Counted from the stretch's first letter, positions 24,198 through 31,962 are shown. The stretch is 64,000 nt of DNA from Thermosediminibacter oceani DSM 16646 (GCF_000144645.1 NC_014377.1:558001-622000); one strand, 5' to 3'. Translations and numbers: made by a program. The notes: generated from the sequence alone by a model not told the origin.

Positions 24198-25377
24198 TCC
24201 CGAGTTTTTTCGGGCGGAGATGGAAAGGGTAAAAGCCCATCCCGCGTCGTTTCCTATTTTTGAAAGAAAATCAAGGATTATCCTTTTAAAAATCTACGGC
24301 GTCCCTTCACCGGGAGCAAACATATTGAAGCAGGAGATGCTCTCGCTGGGCGGGGATGCGGTGGTCCATAAAAATGCGGTGGAATGTAAGGTGCCCGAGT
24401 CGGATGTGATACTCCTTGGCACGAGAAAGCACTATGAAGCTCTGATCAAAAAATTGGAAATTGCCAATTATTTCGGTCTGACGCGGGTAAGAAAAGCACT
24501 TAAGGATTACCTGGAAAGGCGAAAAGCAGAATATATTGACAGCCCCTGGGGCAGGAGAATAGCCTTCGGGCGTACCCTGGTCATGGGGATAATAAACGTG
24601 ACGCCGGACTCGTTTTATTCCGGCTCGAGAAAGCAGGACCTGAAGGAGATCCTAAAAACCGCTTCGTATATGGTGGAAAGCGGCGCCGACATCATCGACG
24701 TCGGAGGGCTATCAACCCGCCCTGGTTCCGACCCAGTCACGGAAGAAGAAGAGCTGGCCCGGGTCCTTCCTGCAGTAAAAGCTATACGGGAGAGCTTTCC
24801 ACAGATTCCCATATCGGTAGATACATACAGGGCCGAGGTGGCCCGAAGGTCGCTGCAGGCCGGGGCCGATATAATTAACGACATAAGCGGATTCATGTTT
24901 GATGAAAACCTGGTTAAGGTGGCCGCCGAGTTCAGGGCTCCCCTGGTGCTGATGCACATAAAGGGCACACCAAAGGATATGCAGAAGGACCCGCATTACG
25001 ACGATGTGGTGAGGGAGATAGCCGAATACTTCCTGGAAAGGATGGAATTTGCCGAAGCTGCCGGCGTGGACCCAGATAAGATCATCCTGGACCCGGGGAT
25101 TGGCTTCGGCAAGCAATACCAGCACAACCTGGAGATCATGGTGCGGCTGGAAGAGTTCAAAAGCCTTAAAAAACCGCTGCTCATAGGAGCGTCCAGGAAG
25201 ACATTTATAGGGAAGGCCCTGGGCGATGTACCACCCGAAGAAAGGCTGGAAGGCACCCTTGCCGTCACGGCTCTTTGCGTCATGAAAGGCGTTGATATAG
25301 TAAGGGTGCACGATGTAAAGGAAAACAGACGAGTGGTAGACCTACTGGAGGCGGTAAAATGCCAAGGGCGTTCATAG
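24181..25377 (+). CDS. folP: Dihydropteroate synthase with N-terminal extension
   Basis: The 398-residue product starts at ATG 24181, overlapping folE2. Residues about 130-395 are a classic DHPS TIM barrel that joins hydroxymethyl-dihydropterin diphosphate and p-aminobenzoate: LVMGIINVTPDSFYSGSRK, GADIIDVGGLSTRPGSDPV, ISVDTYRAEVA, ADIINDISGF and LLIGASRKTFIGKALG. Residues 1-128 are an extra domain absent from E. coli FolP (about 280 residues), containing a DVILLGTRKHYEALIKKL helix. This longer form is common in clostridia-like bacteria; its purpose is unknown. Confidence 0.93.
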   Translation: MLLEISPEFFRAEMERVKAHPASFPIFERKSRIILLKIYGVPSPGANILKQEMLSLGGDAVVHKNAVECKVPESDVILLGTRKHYEALIKKLEIANYFGLTRVRKALKDYLERRKAEYIDSPWGRRIAFGRTLVMGIINVTPDSFYSGSRKQDLKEILKTASYMVESGADIIDVGGLSTRPGSDPVTEEEELARVLPAVKAIRESFPQIPISVDTYRAEVARRSLQAGADIINDISGFMFDENLVKVAAEFRAPLVLMHIKGTPKDMQKDPHYDDVVREIAEYFLERMEFAEAAGVDPDKIILDPGIGFGKQYQHNLEIMVRLEEFKSLKKPLLIGASRKTFIGKALGDVPPEERLEGTLAVTALCVMKGVDIVRVHDVKENRRVVDLLEAVKCQGRS

Positions 25378-25814
25378 CCCTGGGCAGCAACCTGGGGAAC
25401 CGGGAAAAGAACATCGTGGAAGCCATCGAGCGGATGAAGCGGCGGGGGATAAAAATCCTGAAGATGTCCGGGATAATTGAAACGGAGCCTTACGGGTATA
25501 CAAAACAGGATAAATTCTTGAACGCTGCCTGCCTCGTTGAAACGGAACTCAACCCCCGGGATCTGATGGACGCCCTGCTGGAAATAGAGAACGACATGGG
25601 CCGGGAAAGAAAAATCCGCTGGGGGCCCAGGAACATAGACCTGGACCTGATATTTTACGAGGACCTGGTGATAAGGGAAGAAGGCCTCACAATACCGCAC
25701 CCCGATGCTCACAACAGGCCGTTCGTAATGGGGCCGATTGCCGAAATAGACCCCGATTACCGGCACCCCGTCTTGAAAAAAAGCGTAGGGGAAATATACA
25801 GGACGTTGCTGTAA
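25359..25814 (+). CDS. folK: 2-amino-4-hydroxy-6-hydroxymethyldihydropteridine diphosphokinase
   Basis: The 151-residue HPPK starts at ATG 25359 after GAGGCGG and overlaps folP by 19 nt. It pyrophosphorylates hydroxymethyl-dihydropterin for FolP. Diagnostic motifs are ALGSNLGNREKNI, ETEPYGYTKQDKFLNAACLV, and RKIRWGPRNIDLDLIFYED followed by IPHPDAHNRPFVMGP. It is the last gene of the operon. Confidence 0.95.
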   Translation: MPRAFIALGSNLGNREKNIVEAIERMKRRGIKILKMSGIIETEPYGYTKQDKFLNAACLVETELNPRDLMDALLEIENDMGRERKIRWGPRNIDLDLIFYEDLVIREEGLTIPHPDAHNRPFVMGPIAEIDPDYRHPVLKKSVGEIYRTLL

Positions 25815-25847
25815 TAATATTGTAATAAAATTATAAAGATAATATTA

Positions 25848-25876
25848 TTTACAAAAACACCCGTAACTGATATGAT
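25848..25876 (+). promoter_or_regulatory. Promoter of the polysaccharide deacetylase gene
   Basis: TTTACA (25848-25853), 17-nt spacer, TATGAT (25871-25876). Confidence 0.6.
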
Positions 25877-25917
25877 GAATCCAAAGTAAAAGAAATTATA
25901 GAGAGAAGCTGATTTTG

Positions 25918-26838
25918 ATGGGGTCAAAAAGCGAAAGGGGTCTTGTCGTTATCCTTGTCCTCGTAACGATGGTATTTGGGATGGTTTTTGGGTTAATGCT
26001 GGCTCTCCTGACGGAGGGTTACCTCCCCTGGGTAATGGGAGCGGTATATGGTTCCGGCACCGGAGAAACGAAACAGGTCATTTCTGAAAGCACCGATGTC
26101 ACCGGCGAGGAGTATTATACCGGCGAGCTAAACACGCTGCTCGCGAGAAGGTATTTCGGGGTGGAAAGTTCTAATTTACGGGGATCGAAAAAAAGGAAGA
26201 TAGCATACCTTACCTTTGACGACGGTCCCAGCGCCAATACCGATGCAATACTGGAAGTGCTGGACAGGTACGGGGTAAAGGCTACCTTTTTCGTAAACGG
26301 CTGGATGAAGAAAGATTACGCAAAAATGTACAGGAAGATCTACGCGGCGGGCCACGGGCTTGGCAATCACACCTACAGCCACCGGTATGAATTGATCTAC
26401 TCGTCGGTGGAAAACTTCATGGCGGACCTTAAAAAAGAGGAGGAGCTGATCTACGAGGCGGTGGGAATAAGGCCGCGGATCATCCGCTTTCCCGGCGGTT
26501 CGGACAACAGGGTGAGCATAAGGTTTGGCGGGCCGGAAATTATGAAAAAAATCATAGATCGGATCACGAAAGAGGGGTATACCTACGTGGACTGGAACGC
26601 CATTACCGGCGACGCCCTAAAGCCGCCACCTTCGAAGGAAGAGATGATGAACTACGTTAAGCAAACGACCAAAGGCAAAGACACGGTGGTGCTGCTCATG
26701 CACGACATGGACTCAAAGAAAAGCACCCTCGAAATACTGCCCTGGATAATCGAATACCTGAGAAAAGAAGGTTATGAATTCGGGGTAATAGATGAAAATA
26801 TGGCAAATATCGATGCGATCAACAGGACCAAACTGTGA
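25918..26838 (+). CDS. Membrane-anchored polysaccharide deacetylase (NodB domain)
   Basis: The 306-residue protein starts at ATG 25918 after GAGAGAAG; TTG 25915 is less likely. Residues about 8-42 are a membrane anchor. Residues about 90-290 are a NodB domain of CE4 enzymes, which remove acetyl groups from peptidoglycan or other glycans. The metal triad is visible: TFDDGPS with Asp101/Asp102, and His151 and His155 in NHTYSH. RFPGG and DWNAITGDAL continue the conserved core. A role in wall or spore modification is likely. Confidence 0.9.
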   Translation: MGSKSERGLVVILVLVTMVFGMVFGLMLALLTEGYLPWVMGAVYGSGTGETKQVISESTDVTGEEYYTGELNTLLARRYFGVESSNLRGSKKRKIAYLTFDDGPSANTDAILEVLDRYGVKATFFVNGWMKKDYAKMYRKIYAAGHGLGNHTYSHRYELIYSSVENFMADLKKEEELIYEAVGIRPRIIRFPGGSDNRVSIRFGGPEIMKKIIDRITKEGYTYVDWNAITGDALKPPPSKEEMMNYVKQTTKGKDTVVLLMHDMDSKKSTLEILPWIIEYLRKEGYEFGVIDENMANIDAINRTKL

Positions 26839-26890
26839 TAAAATTAAATTATAACGGTAAAAACCTGAAAAAGGACAGGGAGTGCTTATA

Positions 26891-27310
26891 TTGAAAAAAA
26901 TCGGGTTCATCTGTACGGGAAATTCGGCACGAAGCCAGATGGCGGAAGGCTTCGGCAGGTACTTTGCAGCAAAATTGGGTAAGCAGGTAGAAGTTTACTC
27001 GGCGGGGTCAAACCCGGCGGGTTTCGTTCATCCTCTGGCAGTAAGATGCATGGAGGAAGTGGGAATAGACATTTCCGGCTACAGGTCCAAATCCCTGGAC
27101 GACGTACCTTACCAAGACCTCGATATAATAATCACCCTTTGCGGGAATGCGGCAGAAAACTGCCCGCACGTACCCGGAAAGGACGTAAGGCACTGGGGGC
27201 TCCCGGACCCCGCCGGAGCCGAAGGTAGCGAGGAACAGAGGCTGGATGCGTTTAGAAAGGTAAGGGATGAGATAAAAATCAGAGTAAAGGATCTAATAGA
27301 ATCTGTTTAG
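26891..27310 (+). CDS. arsC: Thioredoxin-type arsenate reductase / LMW phosphatase family
   Basis: The 139-residue protein starts at TTG 26891, about 8 nt after GGACAGGGAG. It has the low-molecular-weight phosphatase loop FICTGNSARSQMAE with nucleophile Cys8, plus Cys84 (TLCGNAAENCP) and Cys91. This three-cysteine relay matches S. aureus pI258 ArsC (Cys10, Cys82, Cys89), which uses thioredoxin. The DP motif is LPDPAGAEG. Arsenate reduction is the best call. It is not next to other ars genes, but arsM lies about 26 kb away in the same window. Confidence 0.87.
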   Translation: MKKIGFICTGNSARSQMAEGFGRYFAAKLGKQVEVYSAGSNPAGFVHPLAVRCMEEVGIDISGYRSKSLDDVPYQDLDIIITLCGNAAENCPHVPGKDVRHWGLPDPAGAEGSEEQRLDAFRKVRDEIKIRVKDLIESV

Positions 27311-27324
27311 GGAGGAAGTGTAAA

Positions 27325-28173
27325 TTGGCGAGTGCTGTTATAATTACCGATACCTCCAGCGACCTTCCGGAGGATATCATAAAAGGCCTGCCGGTAAAGG
27401 TGCTTTCTATGCCGGTGGCCTTAAAAGACAATCCTGAAAAAGACATCTCTCATCTTTCTATAAAGGAATTTTACGACCTCATGCAAAAGGGCGAAATCAT
27501 GCCCACCACTTCCCAGGTCAACGCGGCGAGATTCATAGAATGTTTTAAAGAGTGCCTGGAACAGGGACAAACCCCCATAGTTATAGGGCTTTCCTCCAAA
27601 CTGACGAAAAGCTTCGAAGCCGCTCTTGTAGCCAGAAACAGCATGCCGGATGGGGATAAGATAAAAATCATCGACTCCAAATGCGCAAGCCTGGGTCTGG
27701 GACTTGTGGTGCTCAAAGCTGCCCGGATGGCCGCGGAAGGCCGGGAAGCCGATGAGATCGTTAGAGTCGTCGAGCCTTACGCCCACCACATGGAGCACAT
27801 ATTTACGGTGGATTCTCTGGACCACCTGAAAAGGGGAGGAAGGATATCGGCGGCCCAAGCCTTTGTGGGCGGTTTGCTTAACATAAAGCCGATCCTGCAC
27901 TTTGTGGACGGGGCGATTCATCCCCTGGAAAAGGTGAGGGGCAGGAAGAACGCCGTTCGCCGGATGCTGGAGATAATGGAAGAGAGGGCAAAGGATGTGG
28001 AAAATCAGGTGGTGGGTATAAGCCACGCGGATGACGAGGAAATGGCTTTAGAGCTGGCGGAAGCCGTAAGGCAGAGGTTCAATCCGCGGGAAATCGTAAT
28101 TTCCTGGATCGGGCCGGTAATCGGGGCCCATGCAGGCCCGGGGACGCTGGCCCTGTTTTTCCAGAATGCTTAA
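27325..28173 (+). CDS. DegV family fatty-acid-binding protein
   Basis: The 282-residue protein starts at TTG 27325, about 7 nt after GGGAGGAAG. DegV proteins (FakB-like) bind a fatty acid and present it to a kinase. Family markers are VIITDTSSDLPEDIIKGLPV, PTTSQVNAARFIECF, VIGLSSKLTKSFEAALVA, DSKCASLGLGLVV, and LDHLKRGGRISAAQAFVGGL, then GPVIGAHAGPGTLALFF. No fakA-like kinase is nearby. The gene follows arsC closely and ends in a strong bidirectional terminator. Confidence 0.92.
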   Translation: MASAVIITDTSSDLPEDIIKGLPVKVLSMPVALKDNPEKDISHLSIKEFYDLMQKGEIMPTTSQVNAARFIECFKECLEQGQTPIVIGLSSKLTKSFEAALVARNSMPDGDKIKIIDSKCASLGLGLVVLKAARMAAEGREADEIVRVVEPYAHHMEHIFTVDSLDHLKRGGRISAAQAFVGGLLNIKPILHFVDGAIHPLEKVRGRKNAVRRMLEIMEERAKDVENQVVGISHADDEEMALELAEAVRQRFNPREIVISWIGPVIGAHAGPGTLALFFQNA

Positions 28174-28213
28174 TAAAACAAGCTGCCCTTTATAAGGCGC
28201 AGCTTGTTTTATT
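28172..28213. terminator. Bidirectional terminator between convergent degV and DUF438 genes
   Basis: AATAAAACAAGCTG pairs with CAGCTTGTTTTATT through a small interior section (cCC/GGcG), with A and T tracts on both sides. It can stop transcription in both directions. Confidence 0.92.
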
Positions 28214-29443
28214 TCAGTCTTCCAGCAGTCGTTTTTCTCCCTGAAGTTCCTTTATACGGCTGATTTCCTGGGTGACTTCGATAGTACCCATGTAGTTTCC
28301 GGCCTCGTCCCTGACGGCAAAGTAGCGGATGTAAACCAGCTTTCCATGGAGGTTTATCCAGAATTCCTCCACGTCCTTTTTACCCTCTTTGAAGTTCCGG
28401 AGGATCTTTTCCACGATGTGGAAGCTGGCGGGCGGATGGCAGTTCTGCACCTTCCTGCCTATTATGGTCTTTGGCCTTGTAAAGATGCGTTCCTTGCTGG
28501 CCGAGAAGTACCTGACGGTGTCGTCCTTGTCCACAAAGGTTATATCTACCGGCAGGTGGTTGAAAATGAGCTCGATTTCTTTTGGAGTCAGCATGCCTGT
28601 GGGAAACTTAACGAACCCTTTTGTAGTGTCATCGGCGATGGTGTCGCCCATTTTATCGAGGTCCACCCTCTGGGGTTTCCATTCGGCTTCGGGCTCCACC
28701 AGGCAATAGCCGATCTCGTCCTCGGACCTATATATTTCGTACCATTCGTCCTCGGTCAGCTTCTGTTCGGCCGTGGGCAGGAGGATTTTCTCCTCTTTAA
28801 AGATCATTTCTTTGATCTTATTTGTGAGGGCCGTTACCTTTTCCACTACCTCGGCCTTCGAGCCCGGGCGGTAGTTGTAAAGCATATCCCTTACCTGTTT
28901 GAGGTCGTTTCTGATTTCGTCGTCCACACCCCACATTACCTTGGACGGTCCGTAAATGCCGTATTTCTCCAGGTAAGGAAAAAGGAGTTCTTCCTTCCGC
29001 TTGTAGTGCTTTTCAACGTCAAAAAGAAGGTTTACCTTTTCCAGAAGTGACAGGGCGGCTTCTCTTTCGCTTTCGGCCGGAGCGTTATTAAATTCTTCGA
29101 GACGCGGGTTTATCTCGGCGTCGATCAGCTTTTCGATAGCCCGGTTTTCCTTAAAGAAAGTATTGAGCGGGTGCCCTGGGATGGCGTGGGGCTCGGGCTT
29201 TTGCTCCAGGACGTCCTTGAAAATGGCCGCGTGCACGTCGCAGAGCCGCTGGACCTCTTCCACCGGCATGCCTTCCTGTATGAGCGCCTGCTCCATGGCA
29301 GAGACTTCTTCGGCGGATACATCCTTAATGATCTCTTTAAACCTCTGCTTCACCTCATCCGCGCTTTTTCCCCTGTGAAGGTCCATTATAAGTTCCTTCA
29401 GGGCTTTAATGCGGTATTCCCGGTTATGTATAAGTTCCGACAC
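28214..29443 (-). CDS. DUF438 / hemerythrin-like / PAS protein
   Basis: The 409-residue protein starts at GTG 29443, 7 nt after GGAGGT; the frame opens further upstream at TTG 29461 without a site. Residues about 12-80 are a DUF438 domain (KALKELIMDLHRGKSADEVK). Residues about 85-235 are hemerythrin-like, with H and E residues in PGHPLNTFFKENRAIEKLI, FDVEKHYKRKEELLFPYLEK and MIFKEEKILLPTAEQ that would bind a di-iron centre. Residues about 290-400 are a PAS domain (DITFVDKDDTVRYFSASKER, then CHPPASFHIVEKIL). A redox, oxygen or NO sensing role is inferred from the domains. Confidence 0.88.
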   Translation of the reverse strand: MSELIHNREYRIKALKELIMDLHRGKSADEVKQRFKEIIKDVSAEEVSAMEQALIQEGMPVEEVQRLCDVHAAIFKDVLEQKPEPHAIPGHPLNTFFKENRAIEKLIDAEINPRLEEFNNAPAESEREAALSLLEKVNLLFDVEKHYKRKEELLFPYLEKYGIYGPSKVMWGVDDEIRNDLKQVRDMLYNYRPGSKAEVVEKVTALTNKIKEMIFKEEKILLPTAEQKLTEDEWYEIYRSEDEIGYCLVEPEAEWKPQRVDLDKMGDTIADDTTKGFVKFPTGMLTPKEIELIFNHLPVDITFVDKDDTVRYFSASKERIFTRPKTIIGRKVQNCHPPASFHIVEKILRNFKEGKKDVEEFWINLHGKLVYIRYFAVRDEAGNYMGTIEVTQEISRIKELQGEKRLLED

Positions 29444-29483
29444 ACAGATCACCTCCTGCAATCGCTGTTAAAGTCTGGTTCCC

Positions 29484-29831
29484 TTAAGGGTTAAATACCA
29501 CCGCAAGGAACATCTTAAATCTTTCCACCGCATAAAGGGCATGGGGAATGCCTGCGGGCATCACTATCATCTGGCCGGCCTTCAGGCGGAACTTTCTGTC
29601 TCCTACGGTTATTTCGGCCTCGCCGTCCAGGATCTGAACCAGGGCGTCACCGGGAGAGGAGTGAGCGCTGATTTCTTCTCCTTTGTCGAAAGCGAACAGG
29701 GTGAGAGTCACATTTTTGCCCTGAGCCAGGGTGCGGCTTTCGACCCTGCCCTCCCTATAATCGACAAGGTCCCCGATATCATGCACTTCGGCATGGGTTA
29801 TGTTTTTGATAAGGTTTTTGGCGTTTTCCAT
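29484..29831 (-). CDS. Cupin domain protein
   Basis: The 115-residue protein starts at ATG 29831, after CCGGAGG. It has a single conserved double-stranded beta-helix: GKNVTLTLFAFDKGEEISAH, then GDALVQILDGEAEITVGDRK, then GQMIVMPAGIPHALYAVERF. Metal-binding His are in SAHSSPGDA and PHAL. Its substrate is unknown. It lies downstream of a palindromic site shared with the divergent Uma2 gene and upstream of the DUF438 gene, which may be cotranscribed. Confidence 0.87.
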   Translation of the reverse strand: MENAKNLIKNITHAEVHDIGDLVDYREGRVESRTLAQGKNVTLTLFAFDKGEEISAHSSPGDALVQILDGEAEITVGDRKFRLKAGQMIVMPAGIPHALYAVERFKMFLAVVFNP

Positions 29832-29879
29832 TTTATATACCTCCGGATAATCCGATTTCTTTTCTATATTCTATCAATT

Positions 29880-29909
29880 TGTGATAAAATATGTATGACA
29901 TTTATCACA
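29880..29909. promoter_or_regulatory. Palindromic operator between cupin and Uma2 genes
   Basis: TGTGATAAA (29880-29888) and TTTATCACA (29901-29909) are perfect inverted 9-mers separated by 12 nt. The left arm includes an extended -10-like TGATAAAAT on the plus strand. The TGTGA/TCACA halves recall CRP/FNR-family sites, but the spacing is much wider than usual. Confidence 0.5.
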
Positions 29910-29934
29910 TTTTACAGGACGGAGGGGTGTTTTT

Positions 29935-30510
29935 ATGAAACCCGCCGGCGATAGAAAGGGGAAATACACCTATAAGGATTACCTTACCTGGACCGGGGAC
30001 GGCAGGTGGCAGTTGATAGACGGGATTGCCTACGATATGAGCCCTTCCGCTTCGCTGGAGCATCAGAGAGTTTTGAGGAAGATGCTTGTAAGACTTGATC
30101 TTTTTCTTACGGGCAAAAACTGCGTAGTATTCAGCGCGCCTTTTGATGTAAGGTTGCCGGAAGGAGATGAAGAAGACGAAGACGTAAGGACGGTAGTCCA
30201 GCCCGATATACTGGTAGTCTGCGATAGATCAAAACTAGATAAAAAAGGATGCAGAGGGGCGCCGGATCTGATAATCGAAATAGTATCACATTCATCCGCA
30301 TCGATGGATTACATTAAAAAACTGAATTTATACGAAAGGCATGGTGTAAAGGAATACTGGATAGCCAATCCGGAAAACAGGACCGTAATGGTATACAGGC
30401 TCAACAGCGAGGGAGAATACGGGGTACCGGAAATTTGCCCCGACCGGGGTGAGATCAGGTCTGCTGTCCTAGAAGGGTTTTCAGTGAATTTAGGAGAAAT
30501 ATTCGATTAA
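29935..30510 (+). CDS. Uma2 family (DUF820) restriction-endonuclease-fold protein
   Basis: The 191-residue protein starts at ATG 29935 after GGAGGGG. Uma2 markers are YTYKDYLTWTGDGRWQLIDG, ASLEHQRVLRKMLVRL, VVQPDILVVCDRSKLDKKG, and APDLIIEIVSHSSASMDYIK followed by KLNLYERHGVKEYWIANPEN. The PD-(D/E)xK-like residues are D in QPDILVV, E in IIEIVS and K in KKLNLY. The family is often multicopy, and its biological role is unsettled. Confidence 0.9.
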   Translation: MKPAGDRKGKYTYKDYLTWTGDGRWQLIDGIAYDMSPSASLEHQRVLRKMLVRLDLFLTGKNCVVFSAPFDVRLPEGDEEDEDVRTVVQPDILVVCDRSKLDKKGCRGAPDLIIEIVSHSSASMDYIKKLNLYERHGVKEYWIANPENRTVMVYRLNSEGEYGVPEICPDRGEIRSAVLEGFSVNLGEIFD

Positions 30511-30539
30511 AAAACAAGAGTTAAGGGGGATTTTCAAAG

Positions 30540-31046
30540 GTGATACAAGACTTCAAAGGGAAAAGACCCGATATCCATCAAAGCTGTTTTATTGCGCCCA
30601 CCGCCGACATCATAGGGGATGTTACGGTGGGGGAGAACTCCAGCGTTTGGCACCGGGCGGTGCTGAGGGGAGACATCAACAGCATAAAGATAGGGGCCAA
30701 TTCCAATATCCAGGACGGCACTGTAATCCACGTCGCCGAAGAGCACCCGGTGACGATCGGAGACTACGTGACGGTCGGGCACAGTGCCATTCTTCACGGG
30801 TGCACCATTAAGGACAACGCCCTCATCGGCATGGGCGCCATCGTGCTTGACGGTGCCGTCGTAGGCGAGGGAGCCCTGGTAGGGGCCGGCTCGTTGGTGC
30901 CCGAGGGCAAGGAAATCCCTCCTTACAGCCTGGCCATAGGGATACCGGCGAAAGTAGTAAGGCAGCTCACCCGGGAACAGATAGAAAAGATAAAAAAGAA
31001 CGCCGAAGACTACGTGGAATGGGCGAAAGAATTCATGCAGGAATGA
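30540..31046 (+). CDS. Gamma-carbonic anhydrase-like hexapeptide protein
   Basis: The 168-residue protein starts at GTG 30540 after AAGGGGGA. It is a left-handed beta-helix with hexapeptide repeats (DVTVGENSSVWHRAVLRGDI, SNIQDGTVIHVAEEHPVTIG) and the zinc ligands of gamma-type enzymes in VWHRAV, VIHVAEE and VGHSAILHGC. Length matches YrdA/PaaY (about 175). Whether it hydrates CO2 or is a related acyltransferase-fold protein cannot be told from sequence. Confidence 0.9.
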   Translation: MIQDFKGKRPDIHQSCFIAPTADIIGDVTVGENSSVWHRAVLRGDINSIKIGANSNIQDGTVIHVAEEHPVTIGDYVTVGHSAILHGCTIKDNALIGMGAIVLDGAVVGEGALVGAGSLVPEGKEIPPYSLAIGIPAKVVRQLTREQIEKIKKNAEDYVEWAKEFMQE

Positions 31047-31103
31047 GATTTAATTTCTTACGAAAAAGCAGGATTTTTCATACAAATGTCGAATAATATT
31101 TTA

Positions 31104-31220
31104 ATAAACGGCCATCGGAGGCCGTTAAGTATCCGACCGTGAGGAGGTCACCAGACGGAAAATAGGCCGGCAATGGATGCTGTAGCCATATAAATAAGGC
31201 AATAGTTTTTGGGGGAGATG
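31104..31220 (+). promoter_or_regulatory. Structured 5' leader upstream of the Ni/Co uptake operon
   Basis: Two hairpins are visible in the roughly 175-nt untranslated stretch: ACGGCC-atcgga-GGCCGT (31108-31125), and CCG-acc-GTGA-ggagg-TCAC-caga-CGG (31133-31158), with an alternative GACC/GGTC pairing. No intrinsic terminator follows. It does not match the NiCo, cobalamin or other riboswitch consensus sequences I know. Leader function is inferred from position only. Confidence 0.35.
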
Positions 31221-31223
31221 TTT

Positions 31224-31664
31224 TTGCTTATCGCTGTGATTGATGGGCAGGGGGGCGGTATCGGAAAACATATTACTGCCAAGATACGCAAGGAATTGCC
31301 CCCGGAGGTGGAAATCCTGGCTTTAGGCACTAACGCTATGGCCACGGCGGCCATGCTTAAAGCCGGGGCCAATGAAGGGGCTACGGGAGAAAACGCTATT
31401 GTGAGGAATGTTCCCCGCGTGGATGTGATCGTAGGCCCGCTGGCTATTGTGCTGGCGGAGAGCATGCTCGGCGAAGTTACGCCTCGAATGGCGGCCAGTA
31501 TAGCAGCCAGTCCTGCCTTAAAATTGCTCCTTCCCATCAACCGCTCGGGGGTAGAAGTGATCGGGGTTGCCAATGAGCCCTTGCCTCACCTAATAGATTC
31601 CCTTGTAGACCGGCTAAAGGAGTTGGTCGAGGCGAAAGACAGGGTAGATGGCCGGGGCGAGTAG
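31224..31664 (+). CDS. DUF3842 family protein
   Basis: The 146-residue protein starts at TTG 31224, 6 nt after GGGGGAG, giving the usual family start IAVIDGQGGGIGKHI. Further markers are EILALGTNAMATAAMLKAGA, GENAIVRNVPRVDVIVGPLA, and LGEVTPRMAASIAASPALKL then LPINRSGVEVIGV. The glycine-rich start suggests a nucleotide- or cofactor-binding fold. It is the first gene of an operon with CooT and the CbiMNQO-type transporter, so a role in Ni or Co handling is plausible. Function is not established. Confidence 0.88.
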   Translation: MLIAVIDGQGGGIGKHITAKIRKELPPEVEILALGTNAMATAAMLKAGANEGATGENAIVRNVPRVDVIVGPLAIVLAESMLGEVTPRMAASIAASPALKLLLPINRSGVEVIGVANEPLPHLIDSLVDRLKELVEAKDRVDGRGE

Positions 31665-31679
31665 CAAGGAGGAGTCGGT

Positions 31680-31871
31680 ATGTGCGAAGCCAATGTTTAT
31701 ATTTTAAAGGACGACAGGGAAGAATTGGTTTTAGAGAGCGTGGATAAGGTAATTCCTCAAGAAGAGGGTATTCTGCTGGAAGACATTTTTGGCAAAAGAA
31801 AATTAGTGCGGGCTCGGATTAAAGAGATGGCTTTAGTGAATCATAGAATAATCCTGGAAGAAATTAAATGA
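31680..31871 (+). CDS. cooT: CooT family nickel-binding protein
   Basis: The 63-residue protein starts at ATG 31680 after AGGAGGAG. It begins MCEANVYI with Cys2, the nickel ligand of CooT homodimers, and continues DDREELVLESVDKVIPQEEG and LEDIFGKRKLVRARIKEMAL. CooT delivers nickel to carbon monoxide dehydrogenase in Rhodospirillum; relatives occur widely in anaerobes. Its place next to the ECF metal transporter argues that the transported ion is nickel, or nickel and cobalt. Confidence 0.85.
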   Translation: MCEANVYILKDDREELVLESVDKVIPQEEGILLEDIFGKRKLVRARIKEMALVNHRIILEEIK

Positions 31872-31906
31872 GAGCGTGAAAACCTTACCATGGAGGTATG
31901 AAAAAG

Positions 31907-31948
31907 CCACGGAGGCTTTTGTAAAAGCTTCTCGTGGATTATTTTTTT
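31907..31948 (+). terminator. Terminator or attenuator between cooT and cbiM
   Basis: CCACG-g-A-g-GCTTTT pairs with AAAAGC-t-T-c-t-CGTGG across a 2-nt loop, followed by ATTATTTTTTT. It lies inside the presumed operon. A TACC/GGTA pairing just upstream (about 31885-31899) could compete with it. It may set a lower level of transporter mRNA or respond to metal. Confidence 0.75.
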
Positions 31949-31962
31949 AAAGAGGTGGTAAT

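Noticed and set aside
31104-31220. NiCo or cobalamin riboswitch upstream of the cbi-type genes
   Set aside because: I looked for the conserved cores of both classes and did not find them. I kept only an unassigned leader at low confidence.
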